Of a stretch of 64,000 nt of DNA, positions 7,479 to 16,787 are shown one piece after another; the stretch's first letter is position 1; every line of letters begins with the position of its first letter. The notes below the pieces were generated by a model. That model was not told the DNA's origin. It saw only the letters and a list, made by a program, of their open reading frames with translations, and did not search any database. Source of the DNA: Angustibacter sp049994355 (GTDB taxonomy: Bacteria > Actinomycetota > Actinomycetes > Actinomycetales > Angustibacteraceae); assembly GCF_049994355.1 (NCBI RefSeq), contig NZ_CP188257.1, forward strand, positions 682,001 through 746,000, written 5' to 3'. A program made the position numbers and the translations under genes.

Positions 7479-10373
7479 TCAGCGCGGGTCCTGCTGCGCC
7501 GTCAGCAGGGCCCTGGCGGACTGGTACTGCTTGGTCTCGAAGCTCTCCAAGGACTCGAAGGCGGCAACCGCGGCCCGGGCGTGCTGCAGCGCCGACGCGC
7601 GGTCCCCGGTGGCCTGCTCGGCCTGCGCGAGCCAGGAGAGCAGGCAGGCGCGGTCGTAGGGCATCAAGGCGTCACCAAAGCGATCGAGCGCCCGACGGGC
7701 ATACTCGCCGGCCCGGGCGGGGTCCACGCCCATCAGAGTCCGCGCCGCGCTCTCCGCCGCATAGCTGGCGGCTTCGAACGCGGCGTAGTAGCCGCCGACG
7801 CCGGCGCGCTCAGCGACCTCGAATGCCTGCTCGAGGTCCCGGTCGGCGAGCTCGACCTGGCCGGTGCCCCAGTGGGCCCGGAACAGCCCGACATACGAGG
7901 ACGAGCGCAAGGCGTCATCACCTAGCTCGGTGGCCAGTGCCAGCGATTCGTCGAACACGGCGAGCGCCTCGTCATGCTGACCGACGTCGACCAAGGACTC
8001 GCCGAGGTTCAGCATCGTGACGACCCGGAGCGGCGCAAAGCCAGCCCGGGCGGCGGCAGCATCGGCCCGGCGCGCCACACTGAGGCCCTCCTGGGGGTCA
8101 TCGAGCCGCTCGTACAGGACTGACAGGTTGGTCAGCAGCGCGGCCTCGGCCAAGTGCTCACCGGCCTTGGCGGCGGCGGCGGCCCCGGTGCGGTGGCTGA
8201 TCTCATGGGCCCGGGTCTCGCCCAGGTTGGCCAGCTCCAGGTAGCCGATGAGGCCGAGCGGGATCTGCCAGGCCGCCGGGTGGCCGCGGTCGGCGGCGAC
8301 CTGGATGCACGCCATCAGGTCGTCCAGGGACCGGCTGAACCAGGCAGTTGCTGCGTCGGCATCCTCGAGTCCGAGCTGCTCGGCGCTCTGACCCGGTGCG
8401 GCCATACCCACCTTCAGGGGGGTGCCCAGGGCCACCCGCCCGGCGCTGGAGGCCGCGGCGTACCAGGCCAGCACCCGGTCCACCGCCGCGCCGAGCGCTG
8501 CCGGGCTGTCCTGCAGGTCGGCTTGCGCGCGTGCGTGCTGGCGCACCAGGTCGTGCATCCGGTGCTGCACGCCGTCCGGCTCGAGCATGTGCCGGGCCGC
8601 CAAGGCGCGCAGTAGCAGGTGCGCCTGGTCCGGTGGGCAGTCCAGCAGCCGGGCCGCCGAGTGCTGGTCGAAGTGGACCGTCGGGCCCGCGCCGAGCAAC
8701 CGGTAGAGCGCGGCTGCCCGCTGGTCGGCGGCGGACAGGCGCTGGTAGGACCAGGACAGGACCTGGCCCATCATCATCGCCGGGTCCTCCTCGGCGGTGC
8801 CCAACCGATCCAGCAGGCGGTCACCGGCTCGGGACAGCTGACCGCAGACCTCGTCCAGTCCGAGCGTGCCGTCGTCGTGCTCGAGGACCTGCTCGGCCGC
8901 GATCCGCAGGGCCAGCGGCCAGCGGCTGCACAGCTCGATCAGCTGGCCGACCTGCTCCGGTTGCCCGGCCACCAGCTCGGCACCGAGCAGATGCGACATC
9001 AGCTGGACGCATTCGGCGTCGGCCATCGGGCGAACATCCAGCCGGCGTGCTCCCTCGCGAGCCACCAGGCCGGCCATCCGTTGCCGGCTGGTGACCAGCA
9101 CCGCGCAGCCCGCCGTGCCCGGCAGCAGATCCTGGACCACCTGCCCCGAGGGTGCATCGTCCAGGAACAGCAGCATCCGGCGCTCGGCGATCACGGTGCG
9201 AAGCATCGCGCTCTGATCGGCGGCGCCTAGGGGCATGTCCTCGTCCAGGACGCCCAGCCCCCGCAGGAAGCCCGGCAGCACGTCAGCGGCCACCAGCGCC
9301 GGGTGCGCCGGGTCGAAGCCGCGCAGACTGGCGTACAGCTGACCGTCGGGATAACCGGCCGCCACCAGGTGCGCCGCCCGCAGACCCAGGCTGGTCTTGC
9401 CGATCCCGCCCGGACCATGCAGCACCACCACCCGCGGACCCGCCTGAGCCTTCGCTGCGTCCTGGTCCTGGTTCAGCCAGCCGACCAGCTGCGCCGTCTC
9501 GCCGTGACGGCCGATGAAGTCCCGTGAGGTCGCCGGCAGCTGGGCCGGCTTGGGCACCGGCACCGGCTTGTCCACCCTGTCCGGCGGCCGTTCTGGGTCG
9601 CCACCACGCAGCACCTTCTCGTGCGCGGTACGCAGACCTGGCCCCGGGTCCAGCCCCAGCTCCTCGCGCAGCGCGTGCCGGACCCGGTCGAACTCCGCCA
9701 ACGCCTCCGGCCGCCGACCCAGCTGGTGCAGCGCGATGATCAGCAGCTCGCTGAACCGTTCGTTCAGCGGGTCGTTGGCCGCCTCGGACCGCAACGACGA
9801 CAACGCCTCCACCGCCCGGGACAACTCGATCAACAGCTCAACCCTCGCCGCCACCAGCTGGGTGCGCAGGCTCTCCAACTCCGCCCGGACCAGGTCCGCG
9901 GCCACCCCCTCGACGTCGGACAGCGGCGAACCGGTCCAGAACGACAAAGCCGCCTCCGCGCCCGCCAACGCCTCCTCCGCTGGAGTGTCCCGGCGCTGCA
10001 CATACCCCGCCAGCTGCCGGACCCGCAACACATCGCACTCGCCCACCCCCAAGCTCAGCCGATACCCGTCACCGACTCGCTCCAACCGCTCCGACCCCAG
10101 CAGCCGGCGCAGGGACCACACCAGAGTGTGCAGGCTGTGGCTGACCGTCGACGGCGGCTGCTCACCCCACAAAAAGTCCACCAGCACCGACCGGGACAGC
10201 GCCAGACCGGCGTTGATCGCCAACACCGCCAACAAGCTGCGCTGCAAACGAGGACCCGCCGGCACCACCGCCCCGCACACCGACAGCGTCACCGGACCCA
10301 GCAACCGCACCTGCAGATCCGGCTCACCGGCATCCTCGCGAAAGACCGCACCCTCACCCGCCGTCGCACCCAT
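7479..10373 (-). CDS. SARP/AfsR-type transcriptional regulator with NB-ARC and TPR domains (paralogue 3)
   Basis: Predicted 964-residue protein when started at the ATG at 10371-10373, which is in exactly the position of the ATG in the two paralogues and sits behind the same leader. The reading frame is open 30 codons further upstream, but that extension runs through the promoter boxes and is not likely translated. Domains are as in paralogues 1 and 2: winged helix plus activation domain, P-loop GPGGIGKTS, Walker B MLLFLDDA, TPR tail, ending QDPR. It has the shortest linkers (one PVPKP, a single AKAQ). A few substitutions sit around the ATPase part (LNQDQD, DMPLGAADQ). Confidence 0.9.
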   Translation of the reverse strand: MGATAGEGAVFREDAGEPDLQVRLLGPVTLSVCGAVVPAGPRLQRSLLAVLAINAGLALSRSVLVDFLWGEQPPSTVSHSLHTLVWSLRRLLGSERLERVGDGYRLSLGVGECDVLRVRQLAGYVQRRDTPAEEALAGAEAALSFWTGSPLSDVEGVAADLVRAELESLRTQLVAARVELLIELSRAVEALSSLRSEAANDPLNERFSELLIIALHQLGRRPEALAEFDRVRHALREELGLDPGPGLRTAHEKVLRGGDPERPPDRVDKPVPVPKPAQLPATSRDFIGRHGETAQLVGWLNQDQDAAKAQAGPRVVVLHGPGGIGKTSLGLRAAHLVAAGYPDGQLYASLRGFDPAHPALVAADVLPGFLRGLGVLDEDMPLGAADQSAMLRTVIAERRMLLFLDDAPSGQVVQDLLPGTAGCAVLVTSRQRMAGLVAREGARRLDVRPMADAECVQLMSHLLGAELVAGQPEQVGQLIELCSRWPLALRIAAEQVLEHDDGTLGLDEVCGQLSRAGDRLLDRLGTAEEDPAMMMGQVLSWSYQRLSAADQRAAALYRLLGAGPTVHFDQHSAARLLDCPPDQAHLLLRALAARHMLEPDGVQHRMHDLVRQHARAQADLQDSPAALGAAVDRVLAWYAAASSAGRVALGTPLKVGMAAPGQSAEQLGLEDADAATAWFSRSLDDLMACIQVAADRGHPAAWQIPLGLIGYLELANLGETRAHEISHRTGAAAAAKAGEHLAEAALLTNLSVLYERLDDPQEGLSVARRADAAAARAGFAPLRVVTMLNLGESLVDVGQHDEALAVFDESLALATELGDDALRSSSYVGLFRAHWGTGQVELADRDLEQAFEVAERAGVGGYYAAFEAASYAAESAARTLMGVDPARAGEYARRALDRFGDALMPYDRACLLSWLAQAEQATGDRASALQHARAAVAAFESLESFETKQYQSARALLTAQQDPR

Positions 10374-10418
10374 CAGTCCGCACCCCTCAGGTTCGGACCA
10401 TCCTTCACCGGTACCGCC

Positions 10419-10447
10419 ACGGTAGGCCGAGCAGGTAACAGTGTCGA
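10419..10447 (-). promoter_or_regulatory. Promoter of SARP paralogue 3
   Basis: On the minus strand -35 TCGACA (10442-10447), a 17-base spacer and -10 TACCGT (10419-10424). The spacer differs from copies 1 and 2 (ctgttacctg in place of ctgcagcgtg) while both boxes are unchanged, which supports selection on the boxes. Confidence 0.6.
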
Positions 10448-10491
10448 CCCACGCGGGCTGCAATCACGGCGCGACCCGTCTCGTGACAGCC

Positions 10492-11292
10492 TCACCGACG
10501 GCGGCCACGCCTCCGCGAAGCCGATGGGGCGTGCATGTCGTCCCGGATGCGTCGCAGGCTGGTGGACATCGCCGCGGCGGCTGAGCGCAGCGGCGCGATC
10601 ACGTCCATGGTGCGGGGGGCAACGGCGGGTGCTACCACCGCGATCGCCCCGTTGACGCCGTCGTGGCTCTGTACCGGCACGGCGATGGACCACAAGCCGA
10701 GCAGGTGCTCCTGCAGAGTTCGGGCGACGGCAGTCTCGCGGATCACGTCCAGCTGGCGTTGCAGCAGAGCAGGATCGGTGATCGTGAACTCGGTGAACGG
10801 GCTCAACGAGCTCAACACGGACCGGCGCAGCTCGGGATCTGCGAAGGCGAGCAAGGCTTTGCCCACTGCCGTGCAGTGCAGGGGCAGGAGCGTTCCTGGC
10901 CGGTGCGGCGTGGCCCCGACCCGGGGTGATCGCAGCCGCTCGACCACCAGTGCGCCCGGGCCGTCCAGCACCGCGAAGTGGACGGCGTGGCCGGTGGCGA
11001 TCGCCACGTCGTGCAGGTGCGGCAGCACCGTCTCGCGCATCCGGGTTGTCGTGGACAACAGACTGAGCCGCCACGCACCCTCGCCGATCTCGTACGAGCC
11101 GTCGCGCCGGCGGACGAGCAGGTTCGCCTCCGTCAGCTCACCGACGAGCCGGTGGGCGGTCGGCATCGGCAGCCCTGCTCGGCGAGCCACCTGAACGAGC
11201 TTCAGCGTGCGGTTCGACTCGTTGAAGACCTGGAGCACGGCGATGGACCTCGCCACGGCCGACCGGCTGTCGTCATCTTGGCGCCGCGGCAT
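10492..11292 (-). CDS. IclR-family transcriptional regulator
   Basis: Predicted 266-residue repressor or activator. Residues ~10-70 form a winged helix-turn-helix (SIAVLQVFNESNRTLKL, GLPMPTAHRLVGELTEANLL). Residues ~75-250 are the IclR effector-binding domain with typical segments LPLHCTAVGKALLAF and GLWSIAVPV. The Arg-rich tail (RRRGRRR) is unusual but may just reflect GC content. Upstream on its coding strand there is only a weak GAGG ribosome-binding site. Its ligand and targets cannot be told from the neighbours. It runs in the same direction as the SARP genes but is separated from them by their promoter. Confidence 0.88.
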   Translation of the reverse strand: MPRRQDDDSRSAVARSIAVLQVFNESNRTLKLVQVARRAGLPMPTAHRLVGELTEANLLVRRRDGSYEIGEGAWRLSLLSTTTRMRETVLPHLHDVAIATGHAVHFAVLDGPGALVVERLRSPRVGATPHRPGTLLPLHCTAVGKALLAFADPELRRSVLSSLSPFTEFTITDPALLQRQLDVIRETAVARTLQEHLLGLWSIAVPVQSHDGVNGAIAVVAPAVAPRTMDVIAPLRSAAAAMSTSLRRIRDDMHAPSASRRRGRRR

Positions 11293-11740
11293 GCCGGGGC
11301 CTCACTGTCGCTGCCTGCTCGCCGACCGAAATCATCGAAGCGCTTGTCACCCGATCACCTTTCAGGAGAGGGACTCGGTCGCCCGACGAGCCGTCTCGTG
11401 CTGTGGTCCTTCGACATCGTGTCGCCGGGAGGCCGCGACCATGGTGGACCGCGGCAGGGGGGCGCCCAATCCACGCCGCGACCTCCCGGCTTGTCCCCGG
11501 CGCCGAGCATCTCGGCGGGTGACACAGCCAAGGACGCCTGGCCCAGCGCCGTGGTTCAGTCCGCCGCAGGTCGTCCCGGCCAAAACCCGAAATCGGGCTG
11601 ACGCGAGGGGATCACTTGCTTGCGCGAACCTGGCATACTGGACATCGATCCGGTCCCCTCGTAGGCGCCGTCGCTGGTGCGTACGACCCGCTGGCGGGTC
11701 TGGGGCCGGGGGCTGGTGGGCGCGCCGATCGGGGGGCCTC
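11293..11740. other. Intergenic region between divergent genes
   Basis: 448 bases between the IclR gene (minus) and the zinc-binding protein gene (plus). Frames here are open on both strands only because of GC content, and none has a convincing start or a family signature. It must hold the promoters of both genes, but I could not find a -10/-35 pair with good spacing. Confidence 0.5.
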
Positions 11741-11992
11741 ATGGACGAGCCAGGGCCGTGGAGACGAGCGCTGCGGCGCATGGGATGGCGGGCGGGGCGA
11801 GTGCCGGGTCAGACGATCGATCTCAGCCACCAGGAGCTGCGAGATCTTGCGGCTGCCTGGCTGATGGGCGGGCTGGACAGCGCTGAGGCGCAGCGCTTCG
11901 CCCTGCACCTCGGAGGCTGCGATGAGTGCTACGCGACGGTCGTGCAGCTGAGCGACGCGTTGGCCGCGCTGCCGGTGGACGACGAGCCTTAG
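11741..11992 (+). CDS. Small HxxxCxxC zinc-binding (anti-sigma-like) protein
   Basis: 83 residues starting at an ATG behind a GGGGGG stretch. The motif HLGGCDEC (residues 56-63) is the HxxxCxxC signature of zinc-binding anti-sigma factors, embedded in a helical context (ELRDLAAAWLMGGLDSAEA before it). In this family the zinc-binding N-terminal domain contacts a sigma factor. Here there is no membrane segment after it, so it would be a soluble, RsrA-like or isolated domain. No sigma factor gene is adjacent, so its partner would have to be elsewhere. An open frame extends upstream of this ATG but shows no conserved features. Function as an anti-sigma factor is inferred from the motif only. Confidence 0.65.
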   Translation: MDEPGPWRRALRRMGWRAGRVPGQTIDLSHQELRDLAAAWLMGGLDSAEAQRFALHLGGCDECYATVVQLSDALAALPVDDEP

Positions 11993-12074
11993 CCCGGGTG
12001 CGCCCACTGCAGGCACACGGCTGAACCCGCGACGAAGCCGGAACGTCCCAGGGTGAGCCGCGAAAGGTGGAACG

Positions 12075-12821
12075 ATGACAGGCACTCGGTCAGGTACCAC
12101 GCGCCCGGCCAGGGACGAACGGACCCAGGCCGTCGTGGACGCGTTGCTTCGCGACGGCCGCGCGCTTCCGCTGTCCGAGATAGCCCGCCGGCTCGATCTC
12201 GCCAAGTCCACGACGCATCGCACGCTAGCTGCGATGGTCGCTGCCGGCGACGTTGGGCGCGAGGGAAGGCTGTACCGGCTGCTGGAAGGGGAGCCGGGCC
12301 GAGCGAACCAGAGACTCACGGCCCGGCGCGCCGACGCCCGGCGCGCGCTGTCCGCTCCGGTCGGCAGGCTGTTCACTCGTACCCAGCTCACCGTGAGCGC
12401 CGCCGTGCTGAACGGGCGGCTGGTGGACTACGCATACCGGATCCACGGCCGGGATGAGCTCTGGACGGGCTCGGACCAGACGGGTCAGGGGCCGGTCCTG
12501 GGCAGCGCCGCCGGCTGCGCCCTGCTGGCCTGGGACCCTCCTGCGGCGCTGCGGGTGGCCGAGCGGCATGGGCTGCACCCGGGGGAGCGCGCCCAGCTGC
12601 GCCGCGAGCTGGCCGACGTGCGCCGCGCCAGAGTGGCGGTGCACGCAGACCCGCAGTCGCACGCGCTGTGCTTCGCGATGCCGGTTTTCGACGCGCAGGC
12701 CCGTCCTTGGGCTGCGCTGGTCGTCCGCGGTCGACGGGGCCGGGTCGATGTCAGCGGGGTCGTCCACCTGCTGCGCAGCGCCGCGCGGTCCGCCGGTAGC
12801 GCGATAAGCGCCACCGGGTGA
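12075..12821 (+). CDS. IclR-like transcriptional regulator
   Basis: 248 residues. The N-terminal ~65 residues form a winged helix-turn-helix (LPLSEIARRLDLAKSTTHRT, then LAAMVAAGDVGREGRLYRL). The rest resembles a diverged IclR effector domain (LTVSAAVLNGRLVDYAYRI, GSAAGCALLAW, MPVFDAQARPWAALVV). An AGGTGG ribosome-binding site precedes the ATG by about five bases. Its stop lies 23 bases before the best start of the chitosanase gene and overlaps an alternative GTG start of that gene, so the two are probably cotranscribed. It may control the chitosanase in response to a sugar-derived ligand; that is inference from position. Confidence 0.82.
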   Translation: MTGTRSGTTRPARDERTQAVVDALLRDGRALPLSEIARRLDLAKSTTHRTLAAMVAAGDVGREGRLYRLLEGEPGRANQRLTARRADARRALSAPVGRLFTRTQLTVSAAVLNGRLVDYAYRIHGRDELWTGSDQTGQGPVLGSAAGCALLAWDPPAALRVAERHGLHPGERAQLRRELADVRRARVAVHADPQSHALCFAMPVFDAQARPWAALVVRGRRGRVDVSGVVHLLRSAARSAGSAISATG

Positions 12822-12844
12822 AACTCGCCCGCGGAGCGGATCCG

Positions 12845-13816
12845 ATGCCCCGACCGACGGCCCTGGGCGCAGCCGTGCGGTGGAGCATCACGGCTGGTGC
12901 CGTCCTGGCCTGCGTCCTCGCCGCGCTCCTGGACCCCGGGCAGGCAGCATCACCGCAGGCGCCGACCAGCACGGCGTCGCCAATCAGTACCGCGCCGACG
13001 ACCAGCACGGCGCCGCCGACCAGCACCGCGCCGCCGACCAGCACCGCGCCGCCGAGCCCATCGTCGTCCGACCTCGACTCCCCGGGACGCAAGGAGCTGG
13101 CGATGGAACTCGTCTCCAGCGCGGAGGACTCGTCGCTGGACTGGCGAGCCCAGTACGAGTCCATCGAGGACATCGGCGACGGCCGCGGCTACACCGGCGG
13201 AGTGGTGGGATTCTGCTCCGGCACCGGGGACATGCTTCGCGTCGTCGAGTTGTACAGCCTCGCGAGGCCCGGCAACGCGCTGGCACCGTACGTGCCAGCC
13301 CTGCGCGAGGTCGATGGCACGGCCGACCACAGCGGCCTCGGCCCAGGTTTCGTCCAGGCGTGGCGGCTGGCCGCGCGCGACCCGGCCTTCCGCAGGGCGC
13401 AGGACCGCGTCCGGGACAGCCTGTACTTCGACCCGGCGGTGCGGTTGGCCAAGGCGGACGGCCTGCATGCGCTGGGGCAGTTCGTCTACTACGACGCGGC
13501 CGTGATGCACGGACCCGTCGGGCCGGGCGGCGAGTTCAACGCGATCCGAGCGGCGGCCGAGCGTCGTGCGCAGCTGCCGGCTCGGGGTGGCAGCGAGTAC
13601 GGCTACCTCGAGGCGTTCCTCGATGCCCGGGTGGCTGAAATGCGCACGGAGACAGCGCATCGGGACACTTCGCGGGTCGACGACGCTCAGCGAGTGTTCC
13701 TGCGCGCCGGAAACCTGGGCCTGGAACCACCGTTGCTCTGGAGCGTGTACGGCGACTGGTACTCGATCCGGAAACTGCCTCAGCCGGCCTCGCGGTCGAT
13801 CAGGTCGCGCAGCTGA
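12845..13816 (+). CDS. csn: Secreted chitosanase, glycoside hydrolase family 46
   Basis: Endo-chitosanase that hydrolyses beta-1,4 bonds in chitosan outside the cell. From the ATG at 12845 (323 residues) it has a signal peptide (ALGAAVRWSITAGAVLACVL, Ala-x-Ala-like end), an STAPPT-type linker, and a catalytic domain closely matching Streptomyces chitosanases: ELAMELVSSAEDSSLDW, IEDIGDGRGYTGG, GFCSGTGDML, ADGLHALGQFVYYDA, DTSRVDDAQRVFLRAGNL. The catalytic Glu and Asp of the family (E22 and D40 of the S. sp. N174 enzyme) correspond to E94 and D112 here. I prefer 12845 over the GTG at 12818 because GGAG sits 8 bases upstream and it gives a normal signal peptide. The last ~12 codons overlap the convergent LuxR-type gene and extend past the usual family end. 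Confidence 0.93.
   Translation: MPRPTALGAAVRWSITAGAVLACVLAALLDPGQAASPQAPTSTASPISTAPTTSTAPPTSTAPPTSTAPPSPSSSDLDSPGRKELAMELVSSAEDSSLDWRAQYESIEDIGDGRGYTGGVVGFCSGTGDMLRVVELYSLARPGNALAPYVPALREVDGTADHSGLGPGFVQAWRLAARDPAFRRAQDRVRDSLYFDPAVRLAKADGLHALGQFVYYDAAVMHGPVGPGGEFNAIRAAAERRAQLPARGGSEYGYLEAFLDARVAEMRTETAHRDTSRVDDAQRVFLRAGNLGLEPPLLWSVYGDWYSIRKLPQPASRSIRSRS
12959..13055 (+). repeat. Coding tandem repeat, Ser/Thr/Pro linker of the chitosanase
   Basis: Degenerate repeats of about 18 bases encode STAP/STAPPT units between the signal peptide and the catalytic domain. It is a flexible linker and a likely site of copy-number variation. Confidence 0.75.
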
Positions 13817-16614
13817 GTCCGAGAGGTGACGCCGAGCTTGGGAAAGGCCTGGTGCAGGTGAAACCCGATGGTTCGGCGTGACAGGAAGAGCCGTTCGCCG
13901 ATCTCTCGGTTAGTCAGTCCCTCGGCGGCGAGGCGGACGATCTGCTGCTGCTGGGCCGTGAGCTGGTCCAGCAACGTGGGCCGGCTGGGCTGGACGTGGA
14001 TCCCGGATGCGCGCAGCTCGCCCCGGGCTCGTTCGGTCCAGGGCGTGGCGCCGAGTCGCTCGAACGTGGCCAGCGCCGCACGCAGCTCGGTGCGAGCCTG
14101 GGGGGTGCGGCGGTTGCGGCGCAACCACTCGCCATAGGCGAGCTGGCTCTGGGCGCGCTCGAACGGCCATCGTGCGCTGGTCGAGTCGAGCGCCGCAGCG
14201 AAGCGCGCCTCTGCCTGGGCGGGGTCAGTGGCCAGGACGGCTGCGGCACGGTGGACCAACAGCTGCAGCCGGGGTGAGGCGACCCCGAGCAGGTGCTCTT
14301 CTGCCAGCGCGAGCAGGGGGCGTACGTCGTCCTCGTACCCGGTGCGGATCGCGGTGCTGGCCAGGTCGGCGATGGCGTAGTAGGACTCGTGGTGCAGCGG
14401 GCGTCCGTCGAGGTCGAACAGGCCCCGCAGGCCTTGCAAGCAGGTCTCCAGCTCGCCGTCCGCCAGGTTTGCCAGCGCAGCCGCCCAGGTGGCTCGGACA
14501 GCCACCGAGAGCACCTGCTCGGCCTCGACGGCGGCCAGTACTGTCGCGGCGTGGGATCGGGCCAGCTCGGTCTGCCCGCGCTGGGCGGCCAGCACGGCGG
14601 TGATCGTCAGCGCCCGGACCTGAGCGAGCGTCGGAGCCGGGCTGCTCGACCCGCTGTGCGCGAGCGCGGCCACGTTGGCACCTGCTTGACTCCACCGCCC
14701 GCTGTCGAACAGTCCCCAGGCCAGGTCCACGATCGACATCGCGTAGTAGGAGTCCCAGGCCTCGGTGAAGAACGGGTCTCCGATCTGGGCCAGCGCCTGC
14801 AGGATCTGCTCGGTCTCGTCGATCAGCAGCGCGGCGCCGCCGAGGACCGTAGCGTCGGCCTGGTCCAGGGCCGCGTCGGAGGCCAGGGCCGTGCCCAGCA
14901 TGTCGGCGACCTCGTCGTGGGCGGAAACGGGATCCAGCGCGGCCCGGACGTACAGTGCGGCCTGGAGCGCTTCTTCGGGGATCCTGCCCAGCTGTTCGAA
15001 CGCCGTAGCCACCTGCTCGAACGCCGTCGCCACCTGCTCGAGCGGTTCGGGACGAGCCCAGCAGTAGGCGATGTGCGACAGGGCCGTGAGAGCGTTCGCG
15101 GCGAGGCTGCTGTCGATGCCGCTCCCGGTCAGCGGGAGCAGGATGGCCGCCCCACGAGTCGGCTGAAGTCGAAGGTAGGCGGCGGCCCCACCGAGCAGAC
15201 TGACCCAGGCCAGCGCCGCTGGGTCCGTCGTGCCCGCGCTGGCGCGGGCGGCGAGGTCGTCGGCCTGCTGCATCCGGCCAGCGAGGAAGGCCACGAACGC
15301 CGCCTTGGCCAGCCTGCGGCACTGGTCGGCGGGGTCCGGGCTGAGCTGACCCGCGCGCTCGTACAGGGCCAGCGACTCGATCGCCCCGCCGCGGTCCTCG
15401 GACCGGCTGGCGGCGGCCTCCAACGCGGCCGCGACCTCCTCGTCCGGGGACGTCGCCGCCGCTGCGCGATGCCAGACCTGCCGGTCGGGTGCACCCTCCA
15501 GCCGGGCGGCGACCGCCAGGTGGGCCTGACGTCTCAAGGCCGCCGGCGCGGCCCGGTAGATCGCCGACCGCACCAGGGGGTGGCGGAACTCGATGCTGCC
15601 CGGTCGCACCACGACCAGGCCGGCCTCCTCGGCCGGTAGCCAGGTCTGGTCGGCCGTCGCACCCGTGTCCGACGCCAGCCAGACCTCCGTGCTGTCGGCG
15701 GTCGCCGCCACCAGGACCGCCCAGCGGGTCGCCTCGGGCAACGCCTGCCAGGAGCCCGCGAAGGTTCGTTCGAGGTGGTCGGTCAGCCGCAGCTCGTCCC
15801 GCTGCCCGGTGATCGGCTGCGGGTCGACCTCATCGGCGGCCTTGGCCAGCTCGACCACGCCCAGCGGGTTGCCGGCCGCCCGTTCCAGAATTCGCGCGCG
15901 CAGGGTGTCGGCGGGCACGTAGGGCTGAAGATCCAGCAGTCGCTCGGCGTCTGCGGGCGACAACGGTCCGAGCTCGACCAGCGTGACGTCGCGGTCCAGA
16001 CCGGGTGGTGCCGCGGCGCCGCGCGCCGCGATCAGCATGCTCACCGGCTCACCCTCCAGCCGGCGGGCGATGAAGGACAGCACACCGCGGCTTCCGTCGT
16101 CCAGCCACTGCGCGTCGTCCACCAGGACCAGCAGCGAGTCGTCGTCGGCCAACCGGGACAGCAGCGTCAGGGCTCCCAGGCACAGCATCAGCACGTCGGG
16201 CGCGGATTCCTGATGATGCAGGCCGAAGGCGATTCGCACCGCTGTGCCCTGCGGCTCCGGCAGCGAGTCCAGGTGGGGCAGCGCTGGACGCAGCAGCTGG
16301 TGCAGTGCAGCGAATGCCAGTCCTGACTCGTGCTCGCTGCAGCGCACCGACAGCACTCGCACCCCCAGGCTCCGCGCCTGGTCGGCCGCCAGTCCGGCGA
16401 TGGTCGTCTTGCCGATCCCCACCGGTCCGACCAGGACGACTATGTCGAGCCGACTGGGAACGGGAGGCAGGATCGCCGCCACCAGGGCAGTCTCGCGTTC
16501 CCTGCCCACGATGGCCGCATGAGTGGGACCGTCCGCCATCATCGGCATGATCGACACCCCAGGGTTCGATTCAGAACGCGCGCGGGGTCGTGCGGGTAGA
16601 TCACCTGTGTACAC
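13780..16614 (-). CDS. Large ATP-binding LuxR-family (LAL/MalT-like) transcriptional regulator
   Basis: 944 residues from a GTG preceded by GGGAGG with a 5-base spacer; a second start, the ATG at 16546-16548, is also possible. An N-terminal AAA/STAND ATPase carries P-loop GPVGIGKTT (about residues 62-70) and Walker B LLVLVDDAQWLDD. A long helical TPR-like middle region follows. The C-terminal LuxR helix-turn-helix (EGLTNREIGERLFLSRRTI) is near residues 885-944. Members of this family bind a small molecule or partner protein through the middle region and activate transcription. It is convergent with the chitosanase gene and overlaps its 3' end by 37 bases, which could couple their expression through antisense transcription; that link is speculative. 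Confidence 0.9.
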   Translation of the reverse strand: MYTGDLPARPRARSESNPGVSIMPMMADGPTHAAIVGRERETALVAAILPPVPSRLDIVVLVGPVGIGKTTIAGLAADQARSLGVRVLSVRCSEHESGLAFAALHQLLRPALPHLDSLPEPQGTAVRIAFGLHHQESAPDVLMLCLGALTLLSRLADDDSLLVLVDDAQWLDDGSRGVLSFIARRLEGEPVSMLIAARGAAAPPGLDRDVTLVELGPLSPADAERLLDLQPYVPADTLRARILERAAGNPLGVVELAKAADEVDPQPITGQRDELRLTDHLERTFAGSWQALPEATRWAVLVAATADSTEVWLASDTGATADQTWLPAEEAGLVVVRPGSIEFRHPLVRSAIYRAAPAALRRQAHLAVAARLEGAPDRQVWHRAAAATSPDEEVAAALEAAASRSEDRGGAIESLALYERAGQLSPDPADQCRRLAKAAFVAFLAGRMQQADDLAARASAGTTDPAALAWVSLLGGAAAYLRLQPTRGAAILLPLTGSGIDSSLAANALTALSHIAYCWARPEPLEQVATAFEQVATAFEQLGRIPEEALQAALYVRAALDPVSAHDEVADMLGTALASDAALDQADATVLGGAALLIDETEQILQALAQIGDPFFTEAWDSYYAMSIVDLAWGLFDSGRWSQAGANVAALAHSGSSSPAPTLAQVRALTITAVLAAQRGQTELARSHAATVLAAVEAEQVLSVAVRATWAAALANLADGELETCLQGLRGLFDLDGRPLHHESYYAIADLASTAIRTGYEDDVRPLLALAEEHLLGVASPRLQLLVHRAAAVLATDPAQAEARFAAALDSTSARWPFERAQSQLAYGEWLRRNRRTPQARTELRAALATFERLGATPWTERARGELRASGIHVQPSRPTLLDQLTAQQQQIVRLAAEGLTNREIGERLFLSRRTIGFHLHQAFPKLGVTSRTQLRDLIDREAG

Positions 16615-16787
16615 CCCGACCTCCCAGGCCCGCTACGCCTCCGTCGGGTTCTCGTCCGACGCCTTCTGTCGGGCGGCTTCGCGTCGGCCGGCTCACGATC
16701 CGGGAGGCTCTCACGGACGACATGCTGACACGGTCCGCGGCAGCGCCCCCACTGCTGTTCCACCCAATGAAAGCAGCGGTCACGGGC

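Noticed and set aside
10374..10463. Upstream extension of SARP paralogue 3 by 30 codons
   Set aside because: It would translate through the -10/-35 boxes that are conserved before the other two paralogues, which start at the inner ATG.
12818..12844. GTG start of the chitosanase overlapping the previous stop
   Set aside because: The ATG at 12845 has a better-placed GGAG and yields a normal signal peptide; the GTG remains possible but second best.
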